A stretch of DNA of 6,552 nucleotides. Origin: an uncultured Chloroflexota bacterium (lineage in GTDB: Bacteria; Chloroflexota; Anaerolineae; Aggregatilineales; Phototrophicaceae). The notes below the pieces were generated by a model. It was not told the DNA's origin. It did no database searches and was given only the letters and a program-made list of their open reading frames with translations. The stretch covers positions 1-6,552 of the forward strand of contig CALKIA010000201.1 in NCBI GenBank assembly GCA_937988705.1, written 5' to 3'. Within the stretch, counting starts at the first letter, position 1. Every line of letters starts with the position of its first letter. This document shows, piece after piece, positions 3,695 through 6,552 of this stretch. Position numbers and translations under genes: made by a program.

Positions 3695-6552
3695 ATGGCC
3701 AATCCGCCTGTGGAAGTCCAGCAGTACGGACAAAGTATTTGGTATGACAATATTCGCCGCAGCTTGATCCAGCGCGGTGAATTAAAGCGCATGATCGACG
3801 AGGATGGCGTGCTCGGCGTCACCTCCAACCCGACAATCTTCCAGAAAGCCATCGGCGATTCTGCGGATTACGACAGCGCGCTCGAAACCCTGCTCGATCT
3901 CGATCCCTACACCATTTTTGAAGCGCTCGCCGTCGAAGATATTCAGGCCGCGCTCGACCTGTTCCGCCCGGTGTACGATGCAACCAGCGGCCGCGATGGG
4001 TATGTGAGCCTCGAAGTTTCCCCGCTGCTCGCCCATGACACGCAGTCGACCATTGACGAGGCAAAGCGCCTGCACCAACGCGTTAACCGCCCCAACCTGA
4101 TGATCAAAATCCCGGCGACGGACGCGGGCATTCCGGCCATCGAAGAGGCGATTGCGGCGGGCATCAATGTCAACGTCACGCTGATTTTCAGCGTCGAGAA
4201 TTACCTCGCCGTGGTCGAATCCTACATTCGCGGGCTGGAACGGCGCGCGGCAGCGGGCGAAGACATCGCGCAGATCGCTTCAGTCGCCAGCTTCTTCCTC
4301 AGTCGCATCGACACGATGATCGACCGCATGCTCGACAACAATATGCGCGCCGCCCAACTGCGCGGTGATATCGGGCGCGTCAGCCTCAACAACCGGCTCA
4401 AGGGCAAGGCCGCCATTGCCAACGCCAAGATTGCCTATAAGCGCTTTCTGGAGCGCTTCTACGATGAGCGCTTCGAGAAACTGCGCGCCAGTGGGGCGCA
4501 GGTGCAGCGTCTGCTGTGGGCGTCCACCGGGACGAAGAATGCCGCCTACGCCGACACCATGTACCTTGACCTGTTGATCGGCAAGGACACGGTCAACACC
4601 GTGCCGCCGGAGACGCTCAAGGCCTTCAAGGATCACGGGACGGCAGCGGCCACGCTCGCTCAGAACCTCGACGAGGCCGAGCAGACGATGGACATGCTGG
4701 CGGAAGTCGGCATCGACATGGAGCAGATCACGCGCCAATTGCAGACAGACGGCGTGGAATCCTTCGTCGAGTCGTTCCGCAACCTGCTGGATCAGGTGGA
4801 TGCCAAACGCAACGTGCTGCGCACCGGCGTGATGAAGCGGCAGGAAGTCGCCATCGGCGTGCACAGCGACCGGGTGCAGCAGATGATTGCCGCCATGGCG
4901 AAGGACAAAATCAACGAGCGCATCTGGGCGCGTGATGGCTCGGTCTGGAAGAGTCACCCGGAAGTCGTCGGCAAGATCAGCCAGCGCCTCGGTTGGCTGG
5001 ACACGCGGCGCACGATTGACCTCGACCGCCTCAAGGCGCTGCAAGCGGCCACGCAGGACGGCGAATTTACTCACGTCGTGCTGCTCGGCATGGGCGGCAG
5101 CAGCCTGGCGCCCGAAGTGCTGAGCCAGACCTTCGGGTCGCGCGCGGGTTTCCCCAAGCTGCTCATGCTCGACAGCACTGATCCCGCGACGATCAAAAGC
5201 ATCGAAGACGCGATCAACGTGAGCAAGACGCTGTTCATCGTGGCCAGCAAATCGGGCAGCACGATTGAAACGCACAGCTTCTATAAATACTTCTACGCCA
5301 AAGCGGGCGCGAACGGCCAGCAGTTCATCGCCATCACCGATCCCGGCAGCGACCTCGCGGCGACCGCCACTCGGCTCAATTTCCGCGCTGTTTTCCTGAA
5401 CCCGGCGGATATTGGCGGGCGCTACAGCGCGTTGAGCTATTTTGGCCTTGTCCCCGCCGCGCTGATCGGCCTTGACCTCGATAAGCTGTGGGCGAACGCC
5501 GACCGCATGATGACCGCTTTAGGCGAAAACATCACCCCGAAGGATCACCCCGGCCTGTGGCTCGGCGCGATTCTGGGTACGCTGGCGGAGAGCGGTCAGA
5601 CCAAAGTCACCCTTCGCTGCTCGCCGTCGATTAGTACGCTGGGCAACTGGATCGAACAGTTGGTCGCGGAATCGACGGGCAAAGAGGGCAAGGGTCTGGT
5701 TCCGGTGGTGAATTCGACCGTGGGTATGCCGCACGACTATTCGACGGATCGCCTGTTCGTCTATATCCGCGTGGCGGGCGACGACAACGACTCGACCGAT
5801 GCGGGCTTCAAGACGCTGCAGCAGGCGGGGCATCCGTGCGTGACCTTGCATCTCGATGATGCGTATGGCATTGCGGGCGAGTTCTTCCGCTGGGAATACG
5901 CGACCGCCATCGCTGGCAAAATCATGGGCATTAACCCATTTGATGAGCCGAACGTCACCGAAAGCAAGACCAATACCGCGCGCCTGCTCGAACACTACCA
6001 GCAGCACGGCGCGCTGCCCAAAACCGAACCGATGCTGGTCGAAGGCGGCGTCAGCCTGTACGCCGACGAGCACATGACGCGCATCATCGGCGAACTGTGC
6101 TATCAGCACCAGTACGCCCATAATACGCTGAGCGGTATGCTGGCTTCGCTGATCAATTCGTCGCAGGCGGGCGATTACTTCGCGCTGCTGGCGTATCTCC
6201 CGGCCTTCGCCAACGTTGACGACGCGCTGGAAAATGTCCGGCGGCGGCTGCGCCATGCCACGCGCCGCGCCGTGACCATCGGCTACGGGCCGCGTTTCCT
6301 GCACAGCACCGGTCAGCTGCACAAGGGCGGCGGCGATAACGGCGTATTCTTCCAGCTTACCTACGATGACCCGGTTGATCTGGCGATCCCGGATGCCCCC
6401 TACAGCTTCGGCGTGCTCAAGGCGGCGCAGGCAGCGGGCGACCTCGAAGCCCTGCAAAGCAAGAAGCGCCGCGCGCTCCGCTTACACCTGGACGGCGATC
6501 TCATGGGCGGGCTGGCGAAAATCCTCGAAGCGGTCGAACTGGCCGCCGAACG
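3695..6552 (+). CDS. tal-pgi: Bifunctional transaldolase / glucose-6-phosphate isomerase, 3' end beyond window
   Basis: One uninterrupted frame of 952 codons plus two bases, with no stop before the edge; the family is roughly 950 residues, so only a short tail is missing. The N-terminal half (about 1-365) is transaldolase, which transfers dihydroxyacetone units between sedoheptulose-7-P and glyceraldehyde-3-P. It shows WYDNI (16-20, catalytic Asp18), TSNPTIF (43-49), the Schiff-base Lys138 in LMIKIPAT, NVNVTLIFS (158-166), SFFLSRID (199-206) and WASTGTK (275-281). After a helical linker, the C-terminal half is a PGI-type sugar isomerase domain (fructose-6-P to glucose-6-P): GMGGSSLAPEVL (465-476), the phosphate-binding SKSGSTIET (518-526), GGRYS (574-578, conserved Arg576), AESTGKEGKG with the likely catalytic Glu659, and HSTGQLHKGG (870-879) with the conserved Lys877. 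Both active sites look intact. The product of the first half is the substrate of the second. Cytosolic. Long antisense frames here are shadows. Confidence 0.95.
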   Translation, partial: MANPPVEVQQYGQSIWYDNIRRSLIQRGELKRMIDEDGVLGVTSNPTIFQKAIGDSADYDSALETLLDLDPYTIFEALAVEDIQAALDLFRPVYDATSGRDGYVSLEVSPLLAHDTQSTIDEAKRLHQRVNRPNLMIKIPATDAGIPAIEEAIAAGINVNVTLIFSVENYLAVVESYIRGLERRAAAGEDIAQIASVASFFLSRIDTMIDRMLDNNMRAAQLRGDIGRVSLNNRLKGKAAIANAKIAYKRFLERFYDERFEKLRASGAQVQRLLWASTGTKNAAYADTMYLDLLIGKDTVNTVPPETLKAFKDHGTAAATLAQNLDEAEQTMDMLAEVGIDMEQITRQLQTDGVESFVESFRNLLDQVDAKRNVLRTGVMKRQEVAIGVHSDRVQQMIAAMAKDKINERIWARDGSVWKSHPEVVGKISQRLGWLDTRRTIDLDRLKALQAATQDGEFTHVVLLGMGGSSLAPEVLSQTFGSRAGFPKLLMLDSTDPATIKSIEDAINVSKTLFIVASKSGSTIETHSFYKYFYAKAGANGQQFIAITDPGSDLAATATRLNFRAVFLNPADIGGRYSALSYFGLVPAALIGLDLDKLWANADRMMTALGENITPKDHPGLWLGAILGTLAESGQTKVTLRCSPSISTLGNWIEQLVAESTGKEGKGLVPVVNSTVGMPHDYSTDRLFVYIRVAGDDNDSTDAGFKTLQQAGHPCVTLHLDDAYGIAGEFFRWEYATAIAGKIMGINPFDEPNVTESKTNTARLLEHYQQHGALPKTEPMLVEGGVSLYADEHMTRIIGELCYQHQYAHNTLSGMLASLINSSQAGDYFALLAYLPAFANVDDALENVRRRLRHATRRAVTIGYGPRFLHSTGQLHKGGGDNGVFFQLTYDDPVDLAIPDAPYSFGVLKAAQAAGDLEALQSKKRRALRLHLDGDLMGGLAKILEAVELAAE

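Noticed and set aside
3370..3852. Minus-strand open frame of 160 residues through the spacer
   Set aside because: It crosses the inverted repeats, the tal-pgi promoter and ribosome binding site and the start of tal-pgi, and has no motif or good ribosome binding site.
4280..6457. Long minus-strand open frames (331 residues at 4280-5275 and 312 residues at 5519-6457)
   Set aside because: They lie entirely antisense to tal-pgi, whose motifs are intact across the same bases. Their His/Arg/Val-rich composition is typical of shadows of GC-rich coding DNA.
1..6552. tRNA, rRNA, CRISPR array or large phage/defence locus
   Set aside because: No cloverleaf-like or regularly spaced repeat was seen by eye; apart from the toxin-antitoxin pair no defence-type gene is present.

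Overview
The window is bacterial and is organised around the non-oxidative pentose phosphate pathway. It holds the 3' part of a transketolase gene, a small PIN-domain toxin-antitoxin pair, a ribose-5-phosphate isomerase B gene, a small uncharacterised gene on the minus strand, and almost all of a transaldolase/glucose-6-phosphate isomerase fusion gene that runs off the right edge. Coding DNA of the metabolic genes is GC-rich (about 62% in hand-counted lines of tkt). The tal-pgi fusion, the type of uncharacterised gene and the dispersed-palindrome style of the spacers fit a member of the Chloroflexota (Anaerolineae-like) or a similar environmental lineage. That placement is an inference from remembered family distribution, not a search.

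Layout: tkt (5' end missing) ends at 1629. A 120-base spacer follows with a perfect hairpin and a possible promoter/operator zone. The antitoxin-like gene (1750-2016), PIN toxin (2016-2438) and rpiB (2435-2902) then form one tightly overlapped + strand unit: the first two share one base, and toxin and rpiB share the four-base ATGA. rpiB converges, with a 7-base gap, on a minus-strand gene of unknown function (2910-3314). The 380-base non-coding stretch 3315-3694 holds an AT-rich leader for that gene, a 148-base miniature-transposon-like element with 12-base terminal inverted repeats and 5-base flanking direct repeats, and the promoter and ribosome binding site of tal-pgi (3695 to beyond 6552).

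Functionally, transketolase, RpiB and transaldolase interconvert C3-C7 sugar phosphates, and the PGI half of the fusion links fructose-6-phosphate to glucose-6-phosphate. The toxin-antitoxin pair is lower in GC (about 50%) and looks like an insertion between tkt and rpiB that has left rpiB translationally coupled to the toxin. I see no tRNA, rRNA or CRISPR array. The most unusual points are the toxin-rpiB coupling, the miniature-element-like repeat and the tal-pgi fusion; no wholly new system is evident.
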